From assembly GCA_035726825.1 (NCBI GenBank), contig JALNTX010000007.1, forward strand, positions 248,001 to 312,000: a DNA stretch of 64,000 bases. The letters run 5' to 3'. The translations under genes were made by a program, and so were the position numbers. The DNA is from Pseudocitrobacter sp913778145 (GTDB lineage Bacteria > Pseudomonadota > Gammaproteobacteria > Enterobacterales > Enterobacteriaceae). Below the pieces are notes generated by a model that saw nothing but the letters and a program-made list of their open reading frames with translations, had not been told where the DNA came from and searched no databases. This document shows, one piece after another, positions 42,256 through 51,041 of this stretch (its first letter is position 1; every line of letters starts with the position of its first letter).

Positions 42256-43028
42256 TTGTGATGCCCAGACGCCTGTCCGACGAGATTGCTTCTCGCGTGC
42301 GGGCGCTGATTGAAGAACAGCAGCTGGAAGCGGGCATGAAATTGCCCGCCGAACGCCAGCTGGCAGCCCAGCTTGGCGTATCGCGCAATTCCCTGCGCGA
42401 GGCGCTGGCAACGCTGGTCAGTGAAGGCGTGCTGCTCAGCCGTCGCGGCGGCGGCACGTTTGTGCGCTGGCCACATGAAGCGTGGTCAGAGCAAAACATC
42501 GTTCAGCCGCTGAAAACCCTGCTGGCCGATGACCCGGACTACAGCTTCGATATTCTGGAAGCGCGCCACGCCATTGAGGGCAGCACCGCCTGGCATGCCG
42601 CCATGCGCGCAACGGATGCCGACAAAGAGAAAATCGCCCTCTGCTTTGAAGCGACGCTCAGTGAAGACCCGGACCTCGCCTCGCAGGCCGACGTGCGTTT
42701 CCATCTGGCGATTGCTGAAGCCTCGCACAACGTCGTACTCCTGCAAACCATGCGCGGATTCTTCGATTTGCTGCAATCCTCAGTCAAGCAGAGCCGCCAG
42801 CGCATGTATCTGGTGCCGCCGGTCTTTGCCCGCCTGACCGAACAACATCAGGCCATTCTCGATGCCATTGTGGCCGGTGACGCCGAAGGCGCACGCCAGG
42901 CGATGATGGCCCATTTAGGTTTCGTTCACACCACCATTAAACGTTTTGATGAAGATCTGGCTCGCCAGGCACGCATCACCCGCCTGCCCGACGACCACGC
43001 TGAAAATTCCAGGGAGAAAAAAGCATGA
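42252..43028 (+). CDS. lldR: LldR, GntR/FadR-family regulator
   Basis: This 258-residue regulator has an N-terminal winged HTH (MKLPAERQLAAQLGVSRNSLREALATLVSEGVLL, about residues 32-65) and a helical FCD effector domain from about residue 90. It represses or activates lldPRD depending on L-lactate. The start and stop both overlap neighbours by four bases, so the three genes form one coupled unit. Confidence 0.97.
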   Translation: MIVMPRRLSDEIASRVRALIEEQQLEAGMKLPAERQLAAQLGVSRNSLREALATLVSEGVLLSRRGGGTFVRWPHEAWSEQNIVQPLKTLLADDPDYSFDILEARHAIEGSTAWHAAMRATDADKEKIALCFEATLSEDPDLASQADVRFHLAIAEASHNVVLLQTMRGFFDLLQSSVKQSRQRMYLVPPVFARLTEQHQAILDAIVAGDAEGARQAMMAHLGFVHTTIKRFDEDLARQARITRLPDDHAENSREKKA

Positions 43029-44215
43029 TTATTTCAGCCGCGAGTGACTACCGTGCCGCCGCCGAGCGCATTCTGCCACCGTTCCTGTTCCACTACATCG
43101 ACGGCGGCGCATATGCGGAATACACCCTGCGCCGCAACGTGGAAGATTTATCTCAGGTCGCCCTGCGCCAGCGCGTGCTGAAGAACATGGCCGACCTCAG
43201 CCTGGAAACCACGCTGTTTGAAGAAAAACTCTCCATGCCGGTTGCGCTTGGCCCGGTCGGCCTGTGCGGCATGTACGCGCGTCGTGGCGAGAAGCAGGCA
43301 GCGGCGGCGGCGGATGCTCATGGTATTCCGTTCACGCTCTCTACCGTGTCCGTTTGCCCCATTGAAGAAGTCGCGCCAACCATCAAGCGCCCGATGTGGT
43401 TCCAGCTGTACGTGCTGCGCGACCGGGGTTTTATGCGTAACGCGCTGGAACGTGCAAAGGCGGCGGGTTGCTCCACGCTGGTGTTTACGGTTGATATGCC
43501 GACGCCGGGCGCGCGTTATCGCGATGCCCACTCAGGCATGAGCGGCCCGAATGCCGCGATGCGTCGCTACTGGCAGGCGGTAACACATCCACAGTGGGCG
43601 TGGGATGTCGGCCTCAACGGGCGTCCGCACGATCTGGGTAATATCTCCGCCTACCTCGGCAAACCGACCGGACTGGAGGATTACATCGGCTGGCTGGCGA
43701 ACAACTTCGATCCGTCGATTTCGTGGAAAGACCTGGAGTGGATCCGTGAATTCTGGGATGGCCCGATGGTGATCAAAGGGATCCTCGATCCGGAAGATGC
43801 GCGCGACGCGGTACGCTTTGGCGCAGACGGGATTGTGGTTTCGAACCACGGTGGCCGCCAGCTGGATGGCGTGCTTTCTTCTGCCCGCGCACTGCCTGCG
43901 ATTGCCGATGCGGTGAAAGGCGATATCGCGATTCTGGCGGATAGCGGCATTCGCAACGGGCTGGACGTGGTGCGTATGATTGCGCTGGGTGCAGATACCG
44001 TACTGCTGGGACGTGCGTATCTTTATGCGCTGGCAACGGCAGGCCAGGCAGGCGTGGCGAATCTGCTGAGCCTGATTGAGAAAGAGATGAAGGTGGCGAT
44101 GACGTTGACCGGTGCGAAAACGATTAGTGAAATCAGCCGCGACTCATTGGTGCAGGAACTGGGCAAAACCTTGCCTGCGGCGCTGGCGCCACTGGCGAAG
44201 GGGAATGCAGCGTAG
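43025..44215 (+). CDS. lldD: L-lactate dehydrogenase (quinone) LldD
   Basis: This 396-residue FMN enzyme of the inner membrane oxidises L-lactate to pyruvate and feeds electrons to the quinone pool. It is an alpha-hydroxy-acid oxidase TIM barrel: GPVGLCGMYARRGEKQAAAA, TVDMPTPGARYRD and VVSNHGGRQLDG (FMN- and substrate-binding His and Arg) are present. AGGGAGAAA precedes the start within lldR. A REP-like unit follows the stop. Confidence 0.97.
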   Translation: MIISAASDYRAAAERILPPFLFHYIDGGAYAEYTLRRNVEDLSQVALRQRVLKNMADLSLETTLFEEKLSMPVALGPVGLCGMYARRGEKQAAAAADAHGIPFTLSTVSVCPIEEVAPTIKRPMWFQLYVLRDRGFMRNALERAKAAGCSTLVFTVDMPTPGARYRDAHSGMSGPNAAMRRYWQAVTHPQWAWDVGLNGRPHDLGNISAYLGKPTGLEDYIGWLANNFDPSISWKDLEWIREFWDGPMVIKGILDPEDARDAVRFGADGIVVSNHGGRQLDGVLSSARALPAIADAVKGDIAILADSGIRNGLDVVRMIALGADTVLLGRAYLYALATAGQAGVANLLSLIEKEMKVAMTLTGAKTISEISRDSLVQELGKTLPAALAPLAKGNAA

Positions 44216-44239
44216 GCCCCTCACCGTGCACTATCTGTC

Positions 44240-44272
44240 CCCTCTCCCTCAGGGAGAGGGTTAGGGTGAGGG
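44240..44272. repeat. REP-like repeat between lldD and trmL
   Basis: CCCTCTCCCT-C-AGGGAGAGGG is followed by TTAGGGTGAGGG, the same unit as at 37598. It separates the lld operon from trmL. Confidence 0.8.
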
Positions 44273-44318
44273 TGACGTTATTTTCTGCTATTCTGCCCAC
44301 CGCACTTAAGGGGGCAGC

Positions 44319-44792
44319 ATGCTTAACATCGTTTTATTCGAACCAGAAATTCCGCCAAATACCGGCAATATCATCCGCCTTTGCGCCAATACCGGCTTTC
44401 GTCTGCATATCATCGAACCGATGGGTTTTGCCTGGGACGATAAGCGTCTGCGCCGCGCCGGGCTGGATTATCACGAATTTACTGCTGTCACGCGTTATCA
44501 AAACTACGACGCGTTTTTTGAGGCAGAGAAACCCCAGCGTCTGTTTGCCCTGACCACCAAAGGCACGCCTGCACACAGTGCGGTAAGTTACCAGGATAGC
44601 GACTATCTGATGTTTGGCCCGGAAACGCGCGGCCTGCCAGCATCAATTCTGGATGCCCTGCCGCCGGAACAAAAAATTCGTATTCCAATGATGCCGGACA
44701 GCCGCAGCATGAACCTGTCTAACGCGGTGTCGGTGGTGGTGTATGAAGCATGGCGCCAGCTGGGATATCCGGGCGCCATTTTACGAGGTTAA
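44319..44792 (+). CDS. trmL: tRNA (cytidine/uridine-2'-O)-methyltransferase TrmL
   Basis: This 157-residue SPOUT methyltransferase (YibK) methylates the 2'-O of the wobble base 34 of tRNA-Leu isoacceptors. The trefoil-knot motifs are visible: NIVLFEPEIPPNTGNIIRLC at the start, LMFGPETRGLPASIL, and RIPMMPDSRSMNLSNAVSVV at the SAM site. GGGG precedes the ATG. It converges on cysE with a single base between the stops. Confidence 0.96.
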   Translation: MLNIVLFEPEIPPNTGNIIRLCANTGFRLHIIEPMGFAWDDKRLRRAGLDYHEFTAVTRYQNYDAFFEAEKPQRLFALTTKGTPAHSAVSYQDSDYLMFGPETRGLPASILDALPPEQKIRIPMMPDSRSMNLSNAVSVVVYEAWRQLGYPGAILRG

Positions 44793-44793
44793 A

Positions 44794-45615
44794 TCAAATG
44801 CCGTCGCCATACTCAAACGTATGGTGAATGCCGTTGAAGTGCTGGTCCATATCCATCGACGGTTTATCGCTGTCTGGTTTACCGACAATACGCGCCGGTA
44901 CGCCTGCGGCGGTCGTGTGCGGTGGCACGGGTTGCAGTACCACGGAACCTGCGCCAATTTTCGCGCCGCGCCCAACTTCAATATTGCCGAGGATTTTCGC
45001 GCCCGCACCAATCATGACGCCTTCGCGGATTTTAGGATGACGATCCCCGCTGGTTTTCCCGGTACCGCCAAGGGTGACCGATTGCAGAATCGAGACGTCG
45101 TTCTCAATCACCGCCGTTTCACCAACGACAATGCCGGTCGCGTGGTCGAGCATGATGCCACGGCCAATTTTCGCAGCCGGATGGATATCGACCTGGAACG
45201 TCACAGAGACCTGATTTTGCAGAAAAATCGCCAGTGCGCGACGCCCCTGCAACCACAGCCAGTGGCCGATGCGATAAGCTTGCAACGCGTGAAAACCTTT
45301 CAGATAAAGCAGCGGCGTGGAGTATTTATCTACCGCCGGGTCACGCGTGCGCACCGCCTGAATATCGCAGGCCGCAGAGGCGATCATTTCCGGGTCAGCC
45401 GCGTAGGCTTCTTCCACCACTTCACGAATGGCGATGGCAGGCATAATCGGCGACGCCAGTTTGTTAGCTAACATGTAGCTGAGAGCGCTGCCGAGGTTTT
45501 CATGCTTGAGTAGCGTCGCGTGATAAAAGCTGGCCAGCATCGGCTCGCAATCGGCCAGTGCCCGGGCTTCGGCTTTAATGTTGTTCCAGACAATCTCCAG
45601 TTCTTCACACGACAT
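44794..45615 (-). CDS. cysE: Serine acetyltransferase CysE
   Basis: The ATG at 45615 gives MSCEELEIVWNN and 273 residues, as in E. coli. The open frame to 45726 runs into gpsA and is not used. CysE makes O-acetyl-L-serine from L-serine and acetyl-CoA, the first step of cysteine synthesis. D92 and H158 are the catalytic pair. The left-handed beta-helix hexapeptides run from about residue 140 to 245 (GRGIMLDHATGIVVGETAVI). The C-terminal tail with M254 and M256 mediates cysteine feedback and binding to CysK. Confidence 0.97.
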   Translation of the reverse strand: MSCEELEIVWNNIKAEARALADCEPMLASFYHATLLKHENLGSALSYMLANKLASPIMPAIAIREVVEEAYAADPEMIASAACDIQAVRTRDPAVDKYSTPLLYLKGFHALQAYRIGHWLWLQGRRALAIFLQNQVSVTFQVDIHPAAKIGRGIMLDHATGIVVGETAVIENDVSILQSVTLGGTGKTSGDRHPKIREGVMIGAGAKILGNIEVGRGAKIGAGSVVLQPVPPHTTAAGVPARIVGKPDSDKPSMDMDQHFNGIHHTFEYGDGI

Positions 45616-45694
45616 TGCATACTCCAGACGATAATGAATGACCGGCCAGTTCTGTGCCAGCCGGGTCATTTGAGGTGACAAAGGTTTCCTGTAT

Positions 45695-46714
45695 TTACTT
45701 GCCGCTGCGTTCGTCCTTGCGAGCACGACCTAATAACGTCAATGCTGCCTCGCGCGCACTTTTTCCGCAATATAATACCTGATAAATTTCCTCGGTTATT
45801 GGCATTTCGACACCCACTCGGTGTGCCAATTCGCGAACTTCCTTGGTATTACGGTAACCTTCGACCACCTGGCCGATTTTATCCTGCGCATCCTGAACGT
45901 CTGCGCCCTGGCCGAGCGCCATGCCGAAACGACGGTTACGCGACTGGTTGTCGGTACAGGTCAGAACCAGATCGCCCAGCCCCGCCATCCCCATAAAGGT
46001 GACCGGATCGGCACCCAGCGCCGCGCCCAGACGTGACATTTCGGTCAGGCCACGGGTGATCAGCGCCGTACGGGCATTCGCGCCAAAGCCGATGCCGTCG
46101 GAGATACCCGCGCCAATAGCAATAACGTTTTTCACCGCGCCGCCCAGCTGCACGCCGATAAAATCGGGGTTGCTGTAAACGCGGAAGCTTTTGCCGCAGT
46201 GCAGCAGTTGCTGCAAGTCGTCGGCAAAGACCGGGTCGGTTGATGCCAGAGAAATCGCGGTCGGCAAGCCTGCCGCCAGCTCTTTGGCAAACGTCGGCCC
46301 GGAGATAACCGCCAGCGGGATATCCTCGCCAAGGGCTTCTCGCGCCACGTCCTGCAACAGACGCCCCGTTTCTGCTTCCAAACCTTTCGTCGCCCATACC
46401 ACGCGCGCATCGCTACGCATCAGCGGTTTCATCTGGCGCAGCACCAGACCGAAGACGTGGCTTGGCACAACCACCAGCACATTGCGGCTGGCAGCCAGCG
46501 CCGTCGCGAGATCGCTTTCGAGGTGCAGAGAGTCCGGGAAGGGAACATCGGGAAGAAATGCCACGTTGCAGCGGTCACGCTGTAAGGTGGCGATATGTTC
46601 AGGATCGTGGCCCCAGAGTACGACCTGGTGGCCGTTTCTTGCCAGGGTAATGGCAAGAGCGGTGCCGTACGAGCCGGCACCGATCACAGTCATTGAAGCA
46701 TTAAGTGCGTTCAT
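45695..46714 (-). CDS. gpsA: Glycerol-3-phosphate dehydrogenase [NAD(P)+] GpsA
   Basis: This 339-residue cytoplasmic enzyme reduces dihydroxyacetone phosphate to sn-glycerol 3-phosphate for phospholipid synthesis. VIGAGSYGTALAITLARNGH is the NAD(P)-binding loop. VISGPTFAKELAAGLPTAIS and GLTEMSRLGAALGADPVTFM hold active-site residues. It shares one base with the secB stop upstream, as in the E. coli yibN-grxC-secB-gpsA-cysE unit. Confidence 0.97.
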   Translation of the reverse strand: MNALNASMTVIGAGSYGTALAITLARNGHQVVLWGHDPEHIATLQRDRCNVAFLPDVPFPDSLHLESDLATALAASRNVLVVVPSHVFGLVLRQMKPLMRSDARVVWATKGLEAETGRLLQDVAREALGEDIPLAVISGPTFAKELAAGLPTAISLASTDPVFADDLQQLLHCGKSFRVYSNPDFIGVQLGGAVKNVIAIGAGISDGIGFGANARTALITRGLTEMSRLGAALGADPVTFMGMAGLGDLVLTCTDNQSRNRRFGMALGQGADVQDAQDKIGQVVEGYRNTKEVRELAHRVGVEMPITEEIYQVLYCGKSAREAALTLLGRARKDERSGK

Positions 46715-47181
46715 CAGGCATCCTGATGTTGTTCTGCACCTTCGCCGGACTGCTGCTGCAAGTAGTTCATGAACAGCGCATCAAAGTTAACCGGCGCAAG
46801 GTTCAGCTGTGGGAAAGTCCCACGGGAAACCAAGCTGGTGATGCATTCACGCGCATACGGGAACAGAATGTTCGGGCAATATGCACCCAGGCAGTGCGCC
46901 ATCTGAGTACCTTCGATACCTTCGATGGAGAAAATACCGCCCTGCTGAACTTCACACAGGAAGCCAGTTTCTTCGCCCAGCGTCGCCGTTACGGTGACAC
47001 GCAGCACCACTTCAAACACGCCTTCCGCCAGTTGGTTGGAAGCCGTATCAAGATCAAGTTTAACCTCTGGTTGCCAATCTTTCTGGAAAACGTGCGGCGC
47101 ATTTGGCGCTTCGAAAGATACGTCCTTGGTGTAGATACGCTGGATCTGGAAATTCATTTCAGTGTTGTTTTGCTCAGACAT
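46714..47181 (-). CDS. secB: Protein-export chaperone SecB
   Basis: The ATG at 47181 gives MSEQNNTEMNFQIQRIYTKD and 155 residues, as in E. coli. The longer open frame to 47262 is unsupported. SecB is a tetrameric cytoplasmic chaperone that keeps preproteins unfolded and passes them to SecA. The acidic N-terminus and FPYARECITSLVSRGTFPQL are typical. It is followed directly by gpsA. Confidence 0.97.
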   Translation of the reverse strand: MSEQNNTEMNFQIQRIYTKDVSFEAPNAPHVFQKDWQPEVKLDLDTASNQLAEGVFEVVLRVTVTATLGEETGFLCEVQQGGIFSIEGIEGTQMAHCLGAYCPNILFPYARECITSLVSRGTFPQLNLAPVNFDALFMNYLQQQSGEGAEQHQDA

Positions 47182-47268
47182 GTGTAAAAACCCTTTCGTG
47201 TTGTCCTTAAAATACGCGTTATTCTTCAGGCCGATACGTGTCGGCGTGACGCTCACGCACATGCGCTC

Positions 47269-47517
47269 TTACAGCAGGGGATCAAGTCCACCACGTGCAT
47301 CAAGCGCATACAAGTCATCACAGCCGCCAATGTGCTGTGCATCAATAAAAATCTGCGGAACCGTCGTGCGGCCACTGCGCTTAATCATCTCTTCGCGTTT
47401 TTCCGCGTTGCCATCGATCGGCAGCTCCTGGAAGGTCACGCCTTTGCTGCTCAGCAGCGCTTTTGCGCGATGGCAAAACGGGCAGGTCGCTTTGGTGTAG
47501 ATTTCGATAGTAGCCAT
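47269..47517 (-). CDS. grxC: Glutaredoxin 3 GrxC
   Basis: This 82-residue glutaredoxin (E. coli 83) has the active site C12-P-F-C15 (CPFC, where E. coli has CPYC). It also has the glutathione-binding TVP (RTTVPQIFIDAQHIGGCDDL). It reduces disulfides and protein-glutathione adducts in the cytoplasm. It ends one residue earlier than the K-12 protein. It lies between yibN and secB on the same strand. Confidence 0.97.
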   Translation of the reverse strand: MATIEIYTKATCPFCHRAKALLSSKGVTFQELPIDGNAEKREEMIKRSGRTTVPQIFIDAQHIGGCDDLYALDARGGLDPLL

Positions 47518-47528
47518 GACAATTATCC

Positions 47529-47960
47529 TTACTTACCGCGAACTAAAGGAAGATTTTCGCCGCTCCAGCCTGCAATACCTTCTTTCAGCACATAAACCTG
47601 TTCAAAGCCCGCTTTGAGCAGCGCGTTTGCCGATTCCTGTGCCTGCATGCCAGACGCGTCGGTGACGATCACCGGTTTGTTCTTGTGCTTGTCTAACTCA
47701 CCCACGTTGTTGGCTTTCACTTCCGCCGGCAGCAGGTTGATAGAGCCTGCGATGTGGCCTTTACGGAAATCATCGCGCTGACGCAGGTCGACAACCACCG
47801 CGTCTTCTTTGTTGATAAGGCGCGTAGCTTCGCCACGGGTAATCACTTTAACTTTAGACGCCAGACCTTTAAAGGTGGTGAACAGAACGGCCACCAGTAA
47901 GGCTATCCATGCGATGCTCAGCACAGGGTGACGGCTAACAAATTGCATAATTTCTTGCAT
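47529..47960 (-). CDS. yibN: YibN, membrane-anchored rhodanese-like protein
   Basis: The 143-residue protein has one N-terminal membrane segment (HPVLSIAWIALLVAVLFTTF) and a rhodanese-like domain (AVVDLRQRDDFRKGHIAGSI). The rhodanese catalytic Cys is not present: the active loop reads VIVTDASGMQAQES, with Asp where Cys is expected. Sulfur transfer is therefore unlikely. It precedes grxC by 11 bases. YibN of E. coli has been linked to the Sec/YidC membrane insertion machinery, which would suit its place next to secB. Confidence 0.93.
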   Translation of the reverse strand: MQEIMQFVSRHPVLSIAWIALLVAVLFTTFKGLASKVKVITRGEATRLINKEDAVVVDLRQRDDFRKGHIAGSINLLPAEVKANNVGELDKHKNKPVIVTDASGMQAQESANALLKAGFEQVYVLKEGIAGWSGENLPLVRGK

Positions 47961-48210
47961 GGGGGGTAACGACTCCCGACTTAATGATTAAAAAACCAGG
48001 GAAGGAGTATACCTGTGCAGTGGAGCAAATACAGCCAGGCCGCGCGATGTAATGCATTTTCTGCGGCGTACTCCGGAAAAAATGCCACAAAAGCGCCGTT
48101 TCAGTACGTAATCCTTCCTCTTTTTTTGATCTTCAGTGGCTGTTTGATCGATTCAGCTGTAGTAAAATTACGCAAAATTTTCTATCTCCTTCGAGCATGA
48201 GGTTGTCGCA

Positions 48211-49758
48211 ATGTCGGTTTCTAAAAAACCTATGGTACTGGTAATCCTTGATGGCTACGGCTATCGCGAAGAACACCAGGATAACGCTATCTTCAGCGCA
48301 AAAACCCCTGTCATGGACGCCCTGTGGGCCAAACGTCCTCACACCCTGATCGACGCATCCGGTCTGGAAGTGGGTCTGCCGGATCGCCAGATGGGCAACT
48401 CCGAAGTCGGTCACGTTAACCTGGGCGCAGGCCGTATTGTGTATCAGGACCTGACCCGTCTCGACGTGGAAATTAAAGATCGCGCATTCTTCGCCAACCC
48501 GGTGCTGTGCGGCGCAGTCGATAAAGCCGCGAAAGCAGGCAAAGCCGTGCACATCATGGGCCTGCTCTCTGCGGGCGGCGTTCACAGCCACGAAGATCAC
48601 ATCATGGCGATGGTTGAACTGGCCGCTGAACGCGGTGCAGAAAAAATCTACCTGCACGCATTCCTTGATGGCCGCGACACCCCGCCGCGTAGCGCTGAAG
48701 GCTCACTGAAAAAATTCGAAGACAAATTTGCTGCACTGGGCAAAGGCCGCGTAGCGTCTATCATTGGCCGCTACTACGCCATGGACCGCGACAACCGTTG
48801 GGATCGCGTTGAGCAAGCCTACAACCTGATGACTCAGGCCAAAGGCGAGTTCCAGTTCGACACCGCAGTAGAAGGCCTGCAGGCGGCCTACGCGCGTGAT
48901 GAAAACGATGAATTCGTGAAAGCGACCGTTATCCGCGCGGCCGGCCAGGCCGATGCCGCTATGGAAGATGGCGATGCGCTGATTTTCATGAACTTCCGTG
49001 CTGACCGTGCGCGTGAAATCACTCGCGCCTTCGTGAACGCCGATTTCGACGGTTTCAAACGTCAAAAAGAAGTGAAACTGGGCGACTTCATCCAGCTGAC
49101 CGAATACGCTGCCGACATCAAAGCACCGTGCGCTTACCCGCCGGCGTCTCTGGCGAATACCTTTGGCGAGTGGATGGCGAAAAACGATAAAACCCAGCTG
49201 CGCATCTCCGAAACCGAGAAATACGCACACGTCACCTTCTTCTTTAACGGCGGCGTAGAAGAACCGTTCAAAGGTGAAGATCGCATCCTGATCAACTCAC
49301 CAAAAGTTGCCACCTACGATCTGCAACCGGAAATGAGCTCCGCAGAGCTGACCGAAAAACTGGTCGCGGCAATCAAGAGCGGTAAATACGACACCATCAT
49401 CTGTAACTACCCGAACGGCGACATGGTCGGCCACACTGGCGTGATGGATGCGGCAATCAAAGCCGTTGAAGCGCTGGATAATTGTGTCGATCAGGTTGCG
49501 AAAGCGGTTGAATCCGTTGGCGGCCAGTTGCTGATCACCGCAGACCACGGTAACGCTGAACAGATGCGCGACCCGGCTACCGGCCAGGCGCATACAGCCC
49601 ATACCAACCTGCCGGTTCCGCTGATCTACGTTGGCGAGAAAAATCTGAAAGCTGTCGATGGCGGCAAGCTTTCCGATATCGCACCGACCATGTTGACGCT
49701 GATGGGCATGGAAATCCCGCAAGAGATGACTGGTAAGCCGCTGTTCATCGTGGAATAA
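48211..49758 (+). CDS. gpmI: 2,3-bisphosphoglycerate-independent phosphoglycerate mutase
   Basis: The 515-residue cytoplasmic glycolytic enzyme (GpmI/GpmM, E. coli 514) interconverts 3- and 2-phosphoglycerate using Mn2+. D14 in VILDGYGYRE and the phosphoserine S64 in DRQMGNSEVGHVN are at the metal centre. ITADHGNAEQM near residue 445 completes it. The 250-base spacer to divergent yibN holds its promoter. envC begins nine bases after the stop. Confidence 0.97.
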   Translation: MSVSKKPMVLVILDGYGYREEHQDNAIFSAKTPVMDALWAKRPHTLIDASGLEVGLPDRQMGNSEVGHVNLGAGRIVYQDLTRLDVEIKDRAFFANPVLCGAVDKAAKAGKAVHIMGLLSAGGVHSHEDHIMAMVELAAERGAEKIYLHAFLDGRDTPPRSAEGSLKKFEDKFAALGKGRVASIIGRYYAMDRDNRWDRVEQAYNLMTQAKGEFQFDTAVEGLQAAYARDENDEFVKATVIRAAGQADAAMEDGDALIFMNFRADRAREITRAFVNADFDGFKRQKEVKLGDFIQLTEYAADIKAPCAYPPASLANTFGEWMAKNDKTQLRISETEKYAHVTFFFNGGVEEPFKGEDRILINSPKVATYDLQPEMSSAELTEKLVAAIKSGKYDTIICNYPNGDMVGHTGVMDAAIKAVEALDNCVDQVAKAVESVGGQLLITADHGNAEQMRDPATGQAHTAHTNLPVPLIYVGEKNLKAVDGGKLSDIAPTMLTLMGMEIPQEMTGKPLFIVE

Positions 49759-49767
49759 TCCCTCCCC

Positions 49768-51039
49768 ATGAGGGGAAAGGCGATTTTTGTACTTAAAGGG
49801 GCCGCGGTTACGCTGCGGTCCACATTATACGCCAGCGCACTCAGCGCTGGCGTATTGCTGTGCGCGTCGTCTGCCCACGCCGACGATCGCTCGCAGCTGC
49901 AATCAATTCAGGCCGATATTGCCGCCAAAGAGCGCGCAGTACGCCAGCAACAACAGCAACGTTCCTCTCTGCTCGCTCAGTTGAAAGCGCAGGATCAGGC
50001 CATCGCCGCCGCCGCGCGTCAGCTTCGCGAAACACAAGCCACGCTGACGCAGCTTAATAAGCAAATCGACGAAATGAACGCCTCGATTGCGAAACTGGAA
50101 GCGCAGCGCGCCATCCAGGAGCGCAATCTTGCCGCCCAGCTCGACGCCGCGTTTCGTCAGGGTGAACACACCGGTATTCAGCTCATTCTCAGCGGCGAAG
50201 AGAGCCAGCGCGGTCAGCGCCTGCAGGCTTACTTCGGCTACCTCAATCAGGCACGCCAGGAGACCATCGCCGAGCTGAAACAGACGCGCGAGCAGGTCAC
50301 CGCGCAAAAAGCCGAGCTGGAAGAAAAACAAAGCCAACAGCAAACCCTGCTGTATGAACAAAAAGCGCAGCAGGCGAAGCTTGAGCAGGCGCGCAGCGAA
50401 CGACAAAAAACCATCGCCGGGCTGGAATCCTCTATCCAGCAGGGTCAGCAGCAGTTAAACGAACTGCGCGCGAACGAATCCCGCCTGCGTAACAGCATCG
50501 CCCGCGCGGCGGCGGCGGCCAAAGCGCGCGCCGAACGTGAAGCCCGCGAAGCCGATGCGGTGCGCGACCGCCAAAAAGAAGCCACCAGCAAAGGCAAGAC
50601 CTACAAACCGACCGAAAGCGAACGTTCGCTGATGTCGCGTACCGGTGGCCTCGGCGCACCGCGCGGTCAGGCGTTCTGGCCGGTTCGCGGTACCACGCTG
50701 CACCGCTACGGCGAACAGTTGCAGGGTGAGCTGCGCTGGAAAGGGATGGTTATCAGCGCCTCGGAAGGCACTGAAGTGAAAGCCATCGCCGATGGTCGCG
50801 TCATTCTGGCCGACTGGTTGCAGGGCTACGGTTTGGTCGTGGTAGTTGAGCACGGGAAAGGCGATATGAGTCTTTACGGCTATAATCAGAGTGCGCTGGT
50901 CAGCGTAGGTACGCAGGTTCGCGCCGGACAGCCGATTGCGCTGGTTGGTAACAGCGGAGGTCAGGGCCGACCGTCGCTCTATTTCGAAATTCGCCGCCAG
51001 GGTCAGGCGGTCAATCCACTACCGTGGTTGGGAAGATAA
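49768..51039 (+). CDS. envC: EnvC, amidase activator of cell division
   Basis: The 423-residue periplasmic protein (E. coli 419) has a signal segment at about residues 14-38 (LRSTLYASALSAGVLLCASSAHA). Two long coiled coils follow at about residues 45-270, then a C-terminal LytM/M23 domain. The zinc motifs are degenerate (PSLYFEIRRQG where enzymes have HLHFE), so it does not cleave peptidoglycan. It activates AmiA and AmiB at the septum with FtsEX. The ATG has no clear SD and lies in a hairpin loop, so translation may depend on gpmI termination nine bases upstream. Confidence 0.94.
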   Translation: MRGKAIFVLKGAAVTLRSTLYASALSAGVLLCASSAHADDRSQLQSIQADIAAKERAVRQQQQQRSSLLAQLKAQDQAIAAAARQLRETQATLTQLNKQIDEMNASIAKLEAQRAIQERNLAAQLDAAFRQGEHTGIQLILSGEESQRGQRLQAYFGYLNQARQETIAELKQTREQVTAQKAELEEKQSQQQTLLYEQKAQQAKLEQARSERQKTIAGLESSIQQGQQQLNELRANESRLRNSIARAAAAAKARAEREAREADAVRDRQKEATSKGKTYKPTESERSLMSRTGGLGAPRGQAFWPVRGTTLHRYGEQLQGELRWKGMVISASEGTEVKAIADGRVILADWLQGYGLVVVVEHGKGDMSLYGYNQSALVSVGTQVRAGQPIALVGNSGGQGRPSLYFEIRRQGQAVNPLPWLGR

Positions 51040-51041
51040 GT

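Noticed and set aside
49768..51039. EnvC as an active M23 endopeptidase or a decayed gene
   Set aside because: The degenerate LytM residues are normal for EnvC, which is a known non-catalytic amidase activator.
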